A stretch of 64,000 bases of DNA, from positions 62,001-126,000 of the forward strand of contig JAIYCR010000010.1 of NCBI GenBank assembly GCA_027487905.1, given 5' to 3'. Below, piece after piece: positions 48,430 through 58,286 of this stretch. Source of the stretch: Rubrivivax sp. Lineage in GTDB: Bacteria > Pseudomonadota > Gammaproteobacteria > Burkholderiales > Burkholderiaceae_C. The notes under the pieces were generated by a model, which worked only from the letters and a program-made list of their open reading frames with translations, searched no databases and had not been told where the DNA came from. How positions within the stretch are numbered: the first letter of the stretch is position 1; each line of letters opens with the position of its first letter. The position numbers and the translations under genes are program-made.

Positions 48430-49239
48430 TCAGGGCTGGACGCGCTGAGGCGGCAGGCCCGTTGCCTCGGACGCGCAGTCCGGCGAGGGGCTCGCCAGTG
48501 TAGCCACCGCCCCGTGAGCCTGCTGAGGGTCGAGCGCGCGCGCCATGCCGCGCAGGATGTGCACTTCGGTGTTCGTCGGGCGCGCCCGCAGCAGCAGGCG
48601 CTGCAGCCGGACCATCAGCTTCTTCGGACTGGCCGGGTCGAGGAAGCCGCTGCGCTCGAGCACGCCGCGCCAGTGCTCGGACAGGCCGTGCAGCGCCGCG
48701 CCGTCGGCCAGGCGTTCATCCGGCGTTCGCGGCTGCACCGCGAAGCCCCCCAGCGCGAGCCGCCATTCATAGGCCAGCAGCTGGACCGATTGCGCCAGGT
48801 TCAGCGACCCATAGCCCGGTGCGGTGGGAATGCTCAGCACCAGGTGGCAACGGTAGACGTCCTCGTTGGACAGGCCCACGCGCTCCTCGCCGAACACGAA
48901 ACCCAGGCGCAGCCGATCGCGCGATGCCGCCAGCGGGGCCAGCCCCTCGCGCGGAGCGGCCGTGGGCGGGCCGAAGTCACGCGGCGTCATCGCGGTGGCG
49001 CAGGCGAAGCTGATTCCCTCCAGCGCATCGGCCAGCGTGGGCACGACGCGGGCGGTCTCGAGCACATCCACCGCGCCGCTGGACCGCGCGCGCGCCTCGT
49101 CGGACTGCAGTACCCCCGCATCGGGCGGGGCCACCAGCACCAGGTCGGAAAAGCCCATCACCTTCAAGGCGCGGGCGGCGGCGCCGACGTTGCCGGGATG
49201 CTGCGGGCGGACGAGGATGAAACGGGTCGGGTCGGTCAT
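48430..49239 (-). CDS. trmJ: tRNA (cytidine/uridine-2'-O-)-methyltransferase TrmJ
   Basis: The 269-aa SPOUT protein has [39 protein letters not shown] and [22 protein letters not shown], the trefoil-knot SAM site, and a C-terminal helical extension. TrmJ methylates position 32 of tRNAs. It is divergent from suhB. Confidence 0.92.
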   Translation of the reverse strand: MTDPTRFILVRPQHPGNVGAAARALKVMGFSDLVLVAPPDAGVLQSDEARARSSGAVDVLETARVVPTLADALEGISFACATAMTPRDFGPPTAAPREGLAPLAASRDRLRLGFVFGEERVGLSNEDVYRCHLVLSIPTAPGYGSLNLAQSVQLLAYEWRLALGGFAVQPRTPDERLADGAALHGLSEHWRGVLERSGFLDPASPKKLMVRLQRLLLRARPTNTEVHILRGMARALDPQQAHGAVATLASPSPDCASEATGLPPQRVQP

Positions 49240-49438
49240 GGTCTGGCTACACTCTGGGGTTTCCCCGAAGGACGCAACGGTCCGAGTGCCGCCACTGCCC
49301 TGTGCATTGTCGGGCCGTCCTCGTTGAGCTTGTCCTTCGGCGCGCGCGCCCGGCCGCAGCGCCCCGCTCTTTGTCCCCGCCAACGCCCCCGCCACCGACG
49401 CCCCGGCCCCGCCGCGGGCCTGCCATCCGGAATTGCGC

Positions 49439-50845
49439 ATGTCCCAGAACGCCCTGCACCCGATGCTCAACACCGCCATCAAGGCGGCACGAGGCGCCGG
49501 ATCCATCATCAACCGGGCGTCGCTCGACATCGAGAGCGTGGGCATCAGCGTGAAGGGGCCGCGGGACTTCGTCACCGAGGTCGACCGCCGCTGCGAGGAG
49601 CACATCATCGAGACGCTGCTCACCGCCTACCCCAGCCACGGCATCCTCGCCGAGGAATCGGGCCGCGAGCACGGGCAGAACGACAGCGAATTCCTCTGGA
49701 TCATCGACCCGCTGGACGGCACCACCAACTTCATCCACGGCTTCCCGGTCTACGCGGTGTCCATCGCGCTGGCCTTCAAGGGGCAGGTGCAGCAGGCCGT
49801 CGTCTACGACCCCGCGCGCAACGACCTCTTCTTCGCCTCCAAGGGCCGCGGCGCCTACCTGAACAACCGCCGGCTGCGGGTGAGCAAGCGCGTGCGCATG
49901 GGCGATGCCCTCATCGGCACCGGCTTTCCCTTCCGCCGCGGCGACAACTTCCAGCGCTACCTGCAGATGTTCGAGAAGGTGGCGCAGAGCTGTGCGGGCC
50001 TTCGGCGCCCCGGCGCGGCGGCGCTCGACCTGTGCTACGTGGCCGCCGGCTGGTACGACGGCTTCTTCGAGACCGGGCTTTCGCCCTGGGACATGGCTGC
50101 CGGCAGCCTGATGGTGACCGAGGCGGGCGGGCTGGTGGGCAACTTCACCGGCGAGCCGGACTACCTCTTCCAGCGCGAACTGGTGTGCGGCAACCCGCGC
50201 ATCTACGGGCAGCTGGTGCAGATGCTGGCGCCCTTCACCACGGTGGTGGCCGAGCCCACGGTGGTGAAGGCGGCGCCCTCGGGCGGCACGCTGCACACGC
50301 CCGAAGCGGCGCTGGCTGGCGCGGTCCGGGCCGACGCGGCGGGCCGCTCGGAGCCTGAAGCGGGCGACGCGGCGGGCACGCCCGGCCAGGAGCCCGTCCG
50401 GCGCAAGGCGGTGCGCATTCCTCGGGCCGTGGCCGAAGCGAACGCCGCCGCGCAGGCTCCGGCGCCCCTGGCCTTGGCGAGCGCCGCCCGCAAGCGGGCC
50501 CGGCCCGACGCGGTGGTGCCCGCGCCCCTGCCGCCGGACACCCGCTTCCAGGAAGCGGCCGAGGCGCTCGAAGCGCTGGAAGCACGCCAGGCCAGCGTCG
50601 ACGAGACCGAAGCGCAGCCGGTCGATGAATTCCTCGAATCCAAGGGGCGGCCCCAGCCGGCCAGCCGCGAGGCGCGCACCGCTGTGGACGGGCAGGACGG
50701 CGACGAGGCGTTCGACGACCTGGACGACGACCACGGCGACGACCTTGGCGACGACCTCGACAAGGACAGCGACGACCTTGCCGATGAGCCCTCCGCCAGC
50801 GGGCGCCGGGGCGCAGTCCGGCACGACGACGACGCGCCCTTCTGA
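49439..50845 (+). CDS. suhB: Inositol-1-monophosphatase SuhB with long acidic C-terminal tail
   Basis: The first about 265 residues are a complete SuhB: AEESG (Glu metal ligand), [11 protein letters not shown] (Asp90, Asp93) and [20 protein letters not shown]. coli SuhB (about 267 aa) ends there. This protein continues for about 200 residues of low-complexity Ala/Pro/Arg sequence that ends in a strongly Asp-rich stretch (about residues 420-450). SuhB also joins the rRNA antitermination complex in E. coli, so an acidic tail could affect RNA-polymerase contacts (speculative). ATG 49439 is chosen over TTG 49433. Confidence 0.92.
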   Translation: MSQNALHPMLNTAIKAARGAGSIINRASLDIESVGISVKGPRDFVTEVDRRCEEHIIETLLTAYPSHGILAEESGREHGQNDSEFLWIIDPLDGTTNFIHGFPVYAVSIALAFKGQVQQAVVYDPARNDLFFASKGRGAYLNNRRLRVSKRVRMGDALIGTGFPFRRGDNFQRYLQMFEKVAQSCAGLRRPGAAALDLCYVAAGWYDGFFETGLSPWDMAAGSLMVTEAGGLVGNFTGEPDYLFQRELVCGNPRIYGQLVQMLAPFTTVVAEPTVVKAAPSGGTLHTPEAALAGAVRADAAGRSEPEAGDAAGTPGQEPVRRKAVRIPRAVAEANAAAQAPAPLALASAARKRARPDAVVPAPLPPDTRFQEAAEALEALEARQASVDETEAQPVDEFLESKGRPQPASREARTAVDGQDGDEAFDDLDDDHGDDLGDDLDKDSDDLADEPSASGRRGAVRHDDDAPF

Positions 50846-50921
50846 AGCCCTCGCCGCTGCAGGGCGGCCAGCGCCTTGCAGCACACTTCGCGCCTCGCCT
50901 TCGCCCCGAAGCCTGCTGACG

Positions 50922-51977
50922 ATGAGCCTGCCTGCCCGACCTGCCCAAGCTGCCCAAGCTGGCCTCCCCACCGCCCCTGCCGCCGCGACCTCGACGCCGT
51001 CGCCCGCCGGGGCCACCCGCTACCCCCGCGACCTGTGCGGGCATGGACGCAACCCGCCGGACCCGCGCTGGCCCGGGGGTGCCCGGGTGGCGGTGCAGTT
51101 CGTGCTGAACTACGAGGAAGGCGGCGAGAACTCGGTGCTGCACGGCGACGCCGGCAGCGAGCAGTTCCTCTCCGAGATGGCCAGCCCGCCGGCTTTCCCG
51201 GCTCGACACCTGAGCATGGAGGGTGTCTATGAATACGGCTCCCGGGTGGGGGTGTGGCGCATCCTGCGCGAGTTCGAGCGGCGGGGCCTGCCGCTGACGG
51301 TGTTCGGCGTTTCGATGGCGCTCGAGCGCTGCCCCGAAGTGACCGCGGCCTTCGTGGAACTGGGCCACGAGATCGCCTGCCACGGCTGGCGCTGGATCCA
51401 CTACCAGGGCATGGACGAGGGCACCGAGCGCGAGCACATGGCCCGCGGCATGGCCATCCTGCAGCGCCTGACCGGGGGCACACCCGGACAGGACGGGCAT
51501 GTGCACGGCCTGGGCTGGTACACCGGCCGCGACAGCCCCAACACCCGACGGCTGGTGGCCGACCACGGCGGCTTCGCCTACGACAGCGACTACTACGGCG
51601 ACGACCTGCCCTTCTGGCTGCAGGTGCGCCGCACCGATGGCGCGCTGGCCCCGCACCTGGTCGTGCCCTACACGCTGGACTGCAACGACATGCGCTTCGC
51701 GCTGCCGCAGGGCTACAGCCACGGCGACGAGTTCTTCCAGTACCTGCGCGACGCCTTCGACGTGCATTACGCGGACGGCGCCGAGCGCCCCTCGATGATG
51801 AGCATCGGCATGCACTGCCGGCTGCTGGGGCGGCCGGGGCGGATGCGCGCGCTGCAGCGCTTCCTGGACCATGTGCAGGCGCACGAAGGGGTGTGGGTGA
51901 CGCGCCGCATCGACATCGCCCGCCACTGGCGCGAGGCCCACCCCTTCGACGCCACCACCGCCTTCGTCTGGGAATGA
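50922..51977 (+). CDS. puuE: Allantoinase PuuE (polysaccharide-deacetylase family)
   Basis: The 351-aa protein matches the metal-independent PuuE allantoinase: RDLCGHGRNPPDPRWPGGARVAVQFVLNYEEGGE, YEYGSRVGVWRILREFERR, GHEIACHGWRWIHYQ and GWYTGRDSPNTRRL. It opens allantoin to allantoate. It is coupled by ATGA to the UraD fusion gene. The first 30 residues are Ala/Pro-rich and non-conserved. Confidence 0.92.
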   Translation: MSLPARPAQAAQAGLPTAPAAATSTPSPAGATRYPRDLCGHGRNPPDPRWPGGARVAVQFVLNYEEGGENSVLHGDAGSEQFLSEMASPPAFPARHLSMEGVYEYGSRVGVWRILREFERRGLPLTVFGVSMALERCPEVTAAFVELGHEIACHGWRWIHYQGMDEGTEREHMARGMAILQRLTGGTPGQDGHVHGLGWYTGRDSPNTRRLVADHGGFAYDSDYYGDDLPFWLQVRRTDGALAPHLVVPYTLDCNDMRFALPQGYSHGDEFFQYLRDAFDVHYADGAERPSMMSIGMHCRLLGRPGRMRALQRFLDHVQAHEGVWVTRRIDIARHWREAHPFDATTAFVWE

Positions 51978-53809
51978 CCGCGATGTCCGCCACCACTGCC
52001 ACCACCACCACCACGCTGAACGAACTGAACGCCCTGAGCCCGGACGCCTTCGTGCAGGCGCTGGACGGCGTCTACGAACACTCGCCGTGGATCGCCGCGG
52101 CCGCGGCCGGCCAGCGCCCGTTCGCGAGCCTGGCCGCGCTGAAGCTGGCGCTGGTGGACGCGCTGCGTGCGGCCGGGCGCGACGCGCAGCTCGCGCTCAT
52201 CCGTGCCCACCCCGAGCTGGCCGGCCGGGCGATGGTGGACCAGACCCTCACCGCCGAGAGCACCGGCGAGCAAAGCCGCGCCGGCCTGACCCACTGCACG
52301 CCCGAGGAATTCGCCACGCTGCAGCGGCTGAACGCCGACTACAACGCCCGCTTCGGCTGGCCCTTCATCCTGGCGGTGCGCGGGCCGCGCGGCACGGGCC
52401 TCCAACGCGGCCAGATCATCGAAGCCTTCAGACGGCGGCTGCAGGACCCGGCCGATCTGGAATTCGCCGAGTGCATCCGCCAGATCCACCGCATCGCGGA
52501 GATCCGGCTGGACGAGAAGCTCGGCCAGGTGCCGCGGCTGGGCCAGCGGGTGTGGGACTGGGCCGAGGCCCTGGCCGCGCACAGCGACCCGGGCTACGCC
52601 GAGCAGGGCCAGCTCACCGTGACCTACCTCACCGACGCCCACCGCGCCGTGGCCGCCCAGCTGCAGGCGTGGATGCGCGAGAGCGGTTTCGACGAGGTGA
52701 CGCTGGATGCCGTGGGCAACGTGGTGGGCCTCTACCACGACGCCAGCGGCGGGCGCGACCCGAACGCGCGGCGCCTGCTCACCGGAAGCCACTACGACAC
52801 CGTGCGCAATGCAGGCCGTTACGACGGTCGGCTGGGCATCCTCGGCCCGATGGCGGTGGTGCGCGAGCTGCACGCCCGCGGCCAGCGCCTGCCCTTCGGC
52901 ATCGAGGTGGTGGGCTTCGCGGAAGAAGAAGGCCAGCGCTACAAGGCCACCTTCCTCGGCAGCGGCGCGCTCACCGGCAGCTTCGACCCGGCCTGGCTGG
53001 AGCAGCGCGATGCCGACGGCATCTCCATGGCCGAGGCCATGCGGGCGGCGGGCCTGCCGGCGACGATGCAGGCCATCGGCGCGCTGCGGCGCGACCCGGC
53101 GCGCTACCTGGGTTTCGTGGAGCTGCACATCGAGCAGGGCCCGGTGCTGCACGACCTGGACCTGCCGCTGGGCGTGGTCACTTCCATCAACGGCAGCGTG
53201 CGCTTCCTCGGCGAGTTCCAGGGCGTGGCCTGCCACGCCGGCACCACGCCGATGGACCGCCGCCGCGACGCCGCCGCGGCAGCTGCCGAACTGCTGCTGG
53301 CGCTCGAACAGCGCGCCCGCCAGGTGCCCGACGTCGTGGGTACGATGGGCTTGCTGGAGGTGCCGGGCGGATCGATCAACGTGGTGCCGGGCCGCTGCCG
53401 CTTCAGCCTGGACATCCGGGCCACCACCGATGCGGCGCGCGACGACTGCGTGCGCGACGTGCTGGCGCAGCTCGAGGCCATCGCCAAGCGGCGCCAGGTG
53501 AGCTTCCGGCTGGAGGAGACGATGCGGGCTTCGGCCGCACCGAGCGATGCGGCCTGGCAGCGGCGCTGGGAAGCGGCCGTGGCCAGCCTGGGCCTGCCGG
53601 TGCACCGCATGCCCAGCGGTGCCGGCCACGACGCGATGAAGCTGCACGACCTGATGCCGCAGGCCATGCTCTTCATGCGCGGCCTGAACGCGGGCATCAG
53701 CCACAACCCGCTGGAGGGCATCACAGCGAACGACGCCGAGCTGTGCGTGCGGGCCTTCGAAGCGCTGCTGCAGGGGCTGGCCCTGTCGCCTGTCAGCCAG
53801 GCCGGATAG
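51974..53809 (+). CDS. Fused OHCU decarboxylase (UraD) - allantoate amidohydrolase
   Basis: The 611-aa protein joins two enzymes. Residues about 15-185 are UraD-like (VYEHSPWIA, LIRAHPELAGR, FGWPFILAVRG), decarboxylating OHCU to S-allantoin. Residues about 195-605 are an M20-type Zn-dependent amidohydrolase (LTGSHYDTVRNAGRYDGRLG, GFAEEEGQRYKATFLGS, ELHIEQGPVLHD, GHDAMKLHDL) of the allantoate amidohydrolase/hydantoinase group. With PuuE these cover three successive steps from OHCU to ureidoglycine or ureidoglycolate. The start may be 51974 or 51983. Confidence 0.9.
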   Translation: MTAMSATTATTTTTLNELNALSPDAFVQALDGVYEHSPWIAAAAAGQRPFASLAALKLALVDALRAAGRDAQLALIRAHPELAGRAMVDQTLTAESTGEQSRAGLTHCTPEEFATLQRLNADYNARFGWPFILAVRGPRGTGLQRGQIIEAFRRRLQDPADLEFAECIRQIHRIAEIRLDEKLGQVPRLGQRVWDWAEALAAHSDPGYAEQGQLTVTYLTDAHRAVAAQLQAWMRESGFDEVTLDAVGNVVGLYHDASGGRDPNARRLLTGSHYDTVRNAGRYDGRLGILGPMAVVRELHARGQRLPFGIEVVGFAEEEGQRYKATFLGSGALTGSFDPAWLEQRDADGISMAEAMRAAGLPATMQAIGALRRDPARYLGFVELHIEQGPVLHDLDLPLGVVTSINGSVRFLGEFQGVACHAGTTPMDRRRDAAAAAAELLLALEQRARQVPDVVGTMGLLEVPGGSINVVPGRCRFSLDIRATTDAARDDCVRDVLAQLEAIAKRRQVSFRLEETMRASAAPSDAAWQRRWEAAVASLGLPVHRMPSGAGHDAMKLHDLMPQAMLFMRGLNAGISHNPLEGITANDAELCVRAFEALLQGLALSPVSQAG

Positions 53810-53891
53810 CCTTCGGCGCCCGCGGCCCGACGCCGCGGCTCCACGCGCCGGCCAGCCCGGTCGCCCCCAGCGTGCATCCAGGAGCAAACCC

Positions 53892-54716
53892 ATGGACCTC
53901 TCTTCGAACCTGCAGGCCTTCCAGGCCTTCCTGAACACCACGATCGCCGACCTGGCGGTCAAGGTGCTCGCGGCGATCGCGTTCTGGATCATCGGCCGGT
54001 GGCTGATCGGACGGGTCATCTCGCTGATGCAGGCGGCGATGAACCGCAACCATGTGGACCCCACGCTGACCAAGTACCTCGGCTCGGTGGTGGCCATCGC
54101 GCTGAACATCGCGCTGGTGCTGGGCATCCTCGGCTACGCGGGCATACAGACGACCTCCTTCGCGGCCATGCTGGCCGGCGCCGGCGTGGCCATCGGCGCG
54201 GCCTGGAGCGGCATGCTGGGCAACTTCGCCGCCGGCGCCTTCATGCTGGTGCTCAGGCCCTTCAAGGTCGGCGACTTCGTCACCATCGGCGGCGTGACCG
54301 GCACCGTGCACGAGCTCGGCCTCTTCGGCACCACGATGATCACGCCCGACAACGTGATGACGCTGGTGGGCAACAGCAAGGTGTTCGGCGACACGGTGAT
54401 GAACTACTCGGCCCGGCCCACCCGCCGCGTCGAGCGAACCGCGCAGCTGGCCAGCGGCGTGGACCCGCTGGACGCCATCGCCCGCTTCAAGGCCGCGGTG
54501 GCGCAGATTCCCAACGTGGCCACCGACCCGGCGCCGGAGGTGTCGCTGCTGGACATCAACCTGGTGGGCGCGGTCATCGCGGTGCGGCCCTACTGCCACA
54601 CCGACCACTACTGGCAGGTGTACTTCGACACCAACGAGGCCATCGTGCGGGTGTGCCGCGACGCCGGCTGGCCCGCGCCCACGCCGGCGCAGATCATGAA
54701 GATGATTCCCGCCTGA
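53892..54716 (+). CDS. mscS: Small-conductance mechanosensitive channel
   Basis: The 274-aa protein has three N-terminal membrane helices. TM3 is Gly/Ala-patterned (GAGVAIGAAWSGMLGNFAAGAFM), followed by the beta domain (FKVGDFVTIGGVTGTVHELGLFGTTM) and the alpha/beta vestibule. It opens under membrane tension. A ribosome-binding site AGGAG lies about 8 bp upstream. Confidence 0.94.
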   Translation: MDLSSNLQAFQAFLNTTIADLAVKVLAAIAFWIIGRWLIGRVISLMQAAMNRNHVDPTLTKYLGSVVAIALNIALVLGILGYAGIQTTSFAAMLAGAGVAIGAAWSGMLGNFAAGAFMLVLRPFKVGDFVTIGGVTGTVHELGLFGTTMITPDNVMTLVGNSKVFGDTVMNYSARPTRRVERTAQLASGVDPLDAIARFKAAVAQIPNVATDPAPEVSLLDINLVGAVIAVRPYCHTDHYWQVYFDTNEAIVRVCRDAGWPAPTPAQIMKMIPA

Positions 54717-54749
54717 GGGCGGCCCCACCGCGTCGCGCCGAAGCTGCGA

Positions 54750-57437
54750 ATGCCCGAGAAGGACCTGTCCGCCCACACGCCCATGATGGCGCAGTACCTG
54801 CGCATCAAGGCCGAGCACCCGCAGGTGCTGCTCTTCTACCGGATGGGCGATTTCTACGAGCTCTTCCACGACGACGCGCGGCGGGCGCATGCGCTGCTGG
54901 ACATCACGCTGACCACGCGCGGGCAGTCCGCGGGCGAGCCCATCGCCATGGCCGGCGTGCCGGTGCACGCAGTGGACAACTACCTGGCCCGGCTGATCCG
55001 GCTGGGCGAGTCGGTGGCCATCTGCGAGCAGGTGGGCGAGGTGGGCGCCGGCAAGGGGCCGGTGGAGCGCCGGGTGGTGAGGGTGGTCACGCCCGGCACC
55101 CTGACCGAAGGCGAGCTGCTGCCCGAGCGGGCCGAGGCCTTGCTGCTGGCAGTGTGCGCAGCGCCCGGGGCGTCCAGGGCAGGGGCCGGGGCTGGGGCTT
55201 TGTCCTGCGGCCCCGCCGCTTACGGCCTGGCCTGGCTGAGCCTGGCCAGCGGACGACTCACGCTGGCCGAGTGCCGCCCGGCGGAACTGCCAGGCTGGCT
55301 GGCCCGGCTCGCCCCGGCCGAGGTGCTGGTGGACCGCGATGCGGTGCCCGAGGCGGTGCAGCGCCTGGCCGATCCGGCCCAGGGCGTCGCGGTCGCCGTC
55401 CTCACGACCTGCCCGGGCTGGGCCTTCGAGGCCGGGCTGGGCGAGCGCAAGTTGCGCGAGCAGCTGGGCGTGGCCAGCCTCGCCGGCTTCGGCGCCGAGG
55501 GCCTGACGCTGGCCCATGCGGCGGCCGGGGCCCTGCTGGACTTCGCCGAGCGCGCGCAAGGGCGCAATCTGGCGCATGTGCGCAGCCTGTCGGTCGAGCA
55601 CGCGCAGGACCTCATCGAGCTGGCCGCGGCCACGCAGCGCAACCTCGAGCTGGTGCAGACGCTGCGCGGCGCCGACCAGCCCACGGTGTTGAGGCTGCTG
55701 GACAGCTGCCGCACCGGCATGGGCAGCCGCCGCCTGCGCCAGTGGCTGCTGCAGCCGCGGCGCGACCGCGGCGTGGCCAGCCGCCGGCACGATGCCATCG
55801 AGGCGCTCGGCGCCCACGGCGTGGAGCCGCTGCGCGGCGCGCTGCGGGGCCTGAGCGACGTGGAGCGCATCACCGCGCGCATCGCGCTGCGCCAGGTGCG
55901 CCCGCGCGAGCTGGCCGGCCTGCGCCAGACGCTGGACGGCCTGCCCGCGCTGGTCGCCACGCTGCCCCCGGGCTGGCCGGCGAACGACCTGCAGGCGCCC
56001 CCTGCACTGGCGGCCCGCCTGCGCAAAGCCCTGGCGGACGAACCCGCCGCGCTGCTGCGCGACGGCGGCGTGATCGCCGCCGGCTTCGACGCCGAACTCG
56101 ACGAGCTGCGTGCCATCGGCGCGAACTGCGATGGCTTCCTGCTCGACATGGAAACCCGCGAGCGCGAGCGCACCGGCATCGCCAACCTGAGGGTGCAGTT
56201 CAACCGCGTGCACGGCTTCTTCATCGAGGTCACGCAGGGCCAGCTCGATCGGGTGCCAGCCGACTACCGACGTCGTCAGACGATGAAGAACGCCGAGCGC
56301 TTCATCACGCCGGAACTCAAGGCCTTCGAGGACAAGGCGCTGTCGGCGCAGGAGCGATCCCTCGCCTGCGAGCGGCGCCTGTACGAGGCGCTGCTGGACG
56401 CCCTGCAGGCACACATCCCGGCGCTTTCGGCACTTGCCACCGCGCTGGCCGAACTGGACGCCGTGGCCGCGCTGGCCGAGCGGGCGCAGTCCCTCGGCTG
56501 GTGCCGCCCGCAGTTCACCCGAGAACCCTGCATCGACATCGAGGCCGGCCGGCATCCGGTGGTCGAGGCGCGGCTGGCCGAGCGCGGGCTGCGCTTCATG
56601 CCCAACGACTGCCGGCTGGACACCCGCCGGCGGCTGCTGGTCATCACCGGCCCGAACATGGGCGGCAAGAGCACCTTCATGCGGCAGGTCGCGCTGATCG
56701 TGCTGCTCGCCTCCATCGGCAGCTTCGTGCCGGCGGCGGCCTGCAGGCTCGGGCCCATCGACGCCATCCACACCCGCATCGGCGCGTCCGACGACCTGGC
56801 CAATGCGCAGTCCACCTTCATGCTGGAGATGACCGAGGCCGCGGCCATCCTGCACACGGCCACCGAACACTCGCTGGTGCTGATGGACGAGATCGGGCGG
56901 GGAACGTCCACCTTCGACGGGCTGTCGCTGGCCGGCGCCATCGCCACCCACCTGCACGACCGCAACCGCAGCTTCACCCTCTTCGCCACCCACTACTTCG
57001 AGCTGACCTCGCTGCCCGAGCGGCATGCCCAGGCCTTCAACCTGCACGTGGCCGCGGTGGAGTCGGGCCGGCGCGAGGGCGGCGACATCGTCTTCCTGCA
57101 CGAACTGCAGCCGGGGCCGGCCAGCCGCAGCTACGGGGTGCAGGTGGCGCGGCTGGCCGGCATGCCGCAGCCGGTGCTGCGCCAGGCGCGCGCGGCGCTC
57201 GAAGCCCTGGAAGCGCGGCAGTCGGCCGGCCAGGCGCAGATCGACCTCTTCGCAAGCCCTGCCCTCGCCCTCGCCCCGGCAGAGCCACAGGGCGAAGCGA
57301 ACGAAGCGCTCCCGCTGCGACCCGACCCGCTGCGCGAAGCGCTGGCCGCGCTCGACCCCGACCATTGCAGCCCGCGCGACGCGCTGCAGGCCCTCTACCA
57401 CCTGAAGGCGCTAGCCGAAGCGGCTGCCGGCAGCTGA
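54750..57437 (+). CDS. mutS: DNA mismatch repair protein MutS
   Basis: The 895-aa protein is full length, slightly above E. coli (853 aa). It has the mismatch-binding [11 protein letters not shown] near residue 30, Walker [11 protein letters not shown], Walker [16 protein letters not shown] and the C-terminal helical region. An Ala/Gly-rich insertion of about 20 residues (near residues 137-155) sits in the connector domain. It recognises mismatches and recruits MutL. Confidence 0.96.
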   Translation: MPEKDLSAHTPMMAQYLRIKAEHPQVLLFYRMGDFYELFHDDARRAHALLDITLTTRGQSAGEPIAMAGVPVHAVDNYLARLIRLGESVAICEQVGEVGAGKGPVERRVVRVVTPGTLTEGELLPERAEALLLAVCAAPGASRAGAGAGALSCGPAAYGLAWLSLASGRLTLAECRPAELPGWLARLAPAEVLVDRDAVPEAVQRLADPAQGVAVAVLTTCPGWAFEAGLGERKLREQLGVASLAGFGAEGLTLAHAAAGALLDFAERAQGRNLAHVRSLSVEHAQDLIELAAATQRNLELVQTLRGADQPTVLRLLDSCRTGMGSRRLRQWLLQPRRDRGVASRRHDAIEALGAHGVEPLRGALRGLSDVERITARIALRQVRPRELAGLRQTLDGLPALVATLPPGWPANDLQAPPALAARLRKALADEPAALLRDGGVIAAGFDAELDELRAIGANCDGFLLDMETRERERTGIANLRVQFNRVHGFFIEVTQGQLDRVPADYRRRQTMKNAERFITPELKAFEDKALSAQERSLACERRLYEALLDALQAHIPALSALATALAELDAVAALAERAQSLGWCRPQFTREPCIDIEAGRHPVVEARLAERGLRFMPNDCRLDTRRRLLVITGPNMGGKSTFMRQVALIVLLASIGSFVPAAACRLGPIDAIHTRIGASDDLANAQSTFMLEMTEAAAILHTATEHSLVLMDEIGRGTSTFDGLSLAGAIATHLHDRNRSFTLFATHYFELTSLPERHAQAFNLHVAAVESGRREGGDIVFLHELQPGPASRSYGVQVARLAGMPQPVLRQARAALEALEARQSAGQAQIDLFASPALALAPAEPQGEANEALPLRPDPLREALAALDPDHCSPRDALQALYHLKALAEAAAGS

Positions 57438-57461
57438 CACCGAAACACCGCAAGGACCCCC

Positions 57462-58286
57462 ATGACCTACTGCGTGGGCATCAAGCTCGATGCCGGCCTC
57501 GTCTTCCTGTCCGACTCGCGGACCAACGCCGGCCTGGACGCCATCAGCACCTTTCGCAAGATGATCGTCTACGAGCAGCCGGGCGAGCGCTTCATGGTGC
57601 TGCTGTCGGCGGGCAACCTGAGCATCAGCCAGTCGGTGCGCGAGATGCTGCAGGTGGAAAAGCTGGACAACGGCGACAAGCCGCCCATCACCATCTGGAA
57701 CGCCGAGAGCCTGTTCGACGCCGTGCGGGTGCTGGGCAGCGCAGTGCGGCGCGTCTACGAACAGGACGGGCCTTCGCTGAAGGCCGCGGGCGTGGACTTC
57801 AACGCCTCGATGATCTTCGGCGGCCAGGTCAAGGGCGAGGCGATGCGGCTCTTCCTCGTCTACTCGGCGGGCAACTTCATCGAGGCCACGCGCGAGACGC
57901 CTTTCTTCCAGGTGGGCGAGAGCAAGTACGGCAAGCCCATCCTGGACCGGGTGCTCACCCCGGACACGCCGCTGGAGGAAGCGGCCAAGTGCGCGCTGGT
58001 GTCCATGGACAGCACGCTGAAGTCCAACCTGTCGGTGGGCCTGCCGCTGGACCTGGCTGTCTACCAGCGCGACGCACTGCAGAGCAGCCGGCTGGTGTGC
58101 ATCGACGAGCACAACCCCTACTTCCACATGATCCGCGCCACCTGGGGCCAGCGGCTGCGTCAGGTGTTCGAGTCCATCGACGACCCGCAGTGGAACGGGG
58201 GCGCGGCGGCCAACCCGCTGTGCGTGCCGGATGCCCGCCACGCGCCGCTGCGCAAGATCACCCACCCCGGGGAGCGGCTGATCTGA
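57462..58286 (+). CDS. Proteasome-type Ntn-hydrolase, Anbu-like
   Basis: The 274-aa protein begins MTYCVGIKLDAGLVFLSDSRTNAG, so Thr2 would be the N-terminal nucleophile after Met removal. The following FRKMIVYEQPGERFMVLLSAGNLS is typical of Anbu (ancestral beta-subunit), a self-assembling proteasome/HslV relative. The usual Anbu partners (alpha-E protein, circularly permuted ATP-grasp, transglutaminase) are not adjacent. It lies 24 bp after mutS and overlaps the next ATG by one base. Confidence 0.85.
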   Translation: MTYCVGIKLDAGLVFLSDSRTNAGLDAISTFRKMIVYEQPGERFMVLLSAGNLSISQSVREMLQVEKLDNGDKPPITIWNAESLFDAVRVLGSAVRRVYEQDGPSLKAAGVDFNASMIFGGQVKGEAMRLFLVYSAGNFIEATRETPFFQVGESKYGKPILDRVLTPDTPLEEAAKCALVSMDSTLKSNLSVGLPLDLAVYQRDALQSSRLVCIDEHNPYFHMIRATWGQRLRQVFESIDDPQWNGGAAANPLCVPDARHAPLRKITHPGERLI

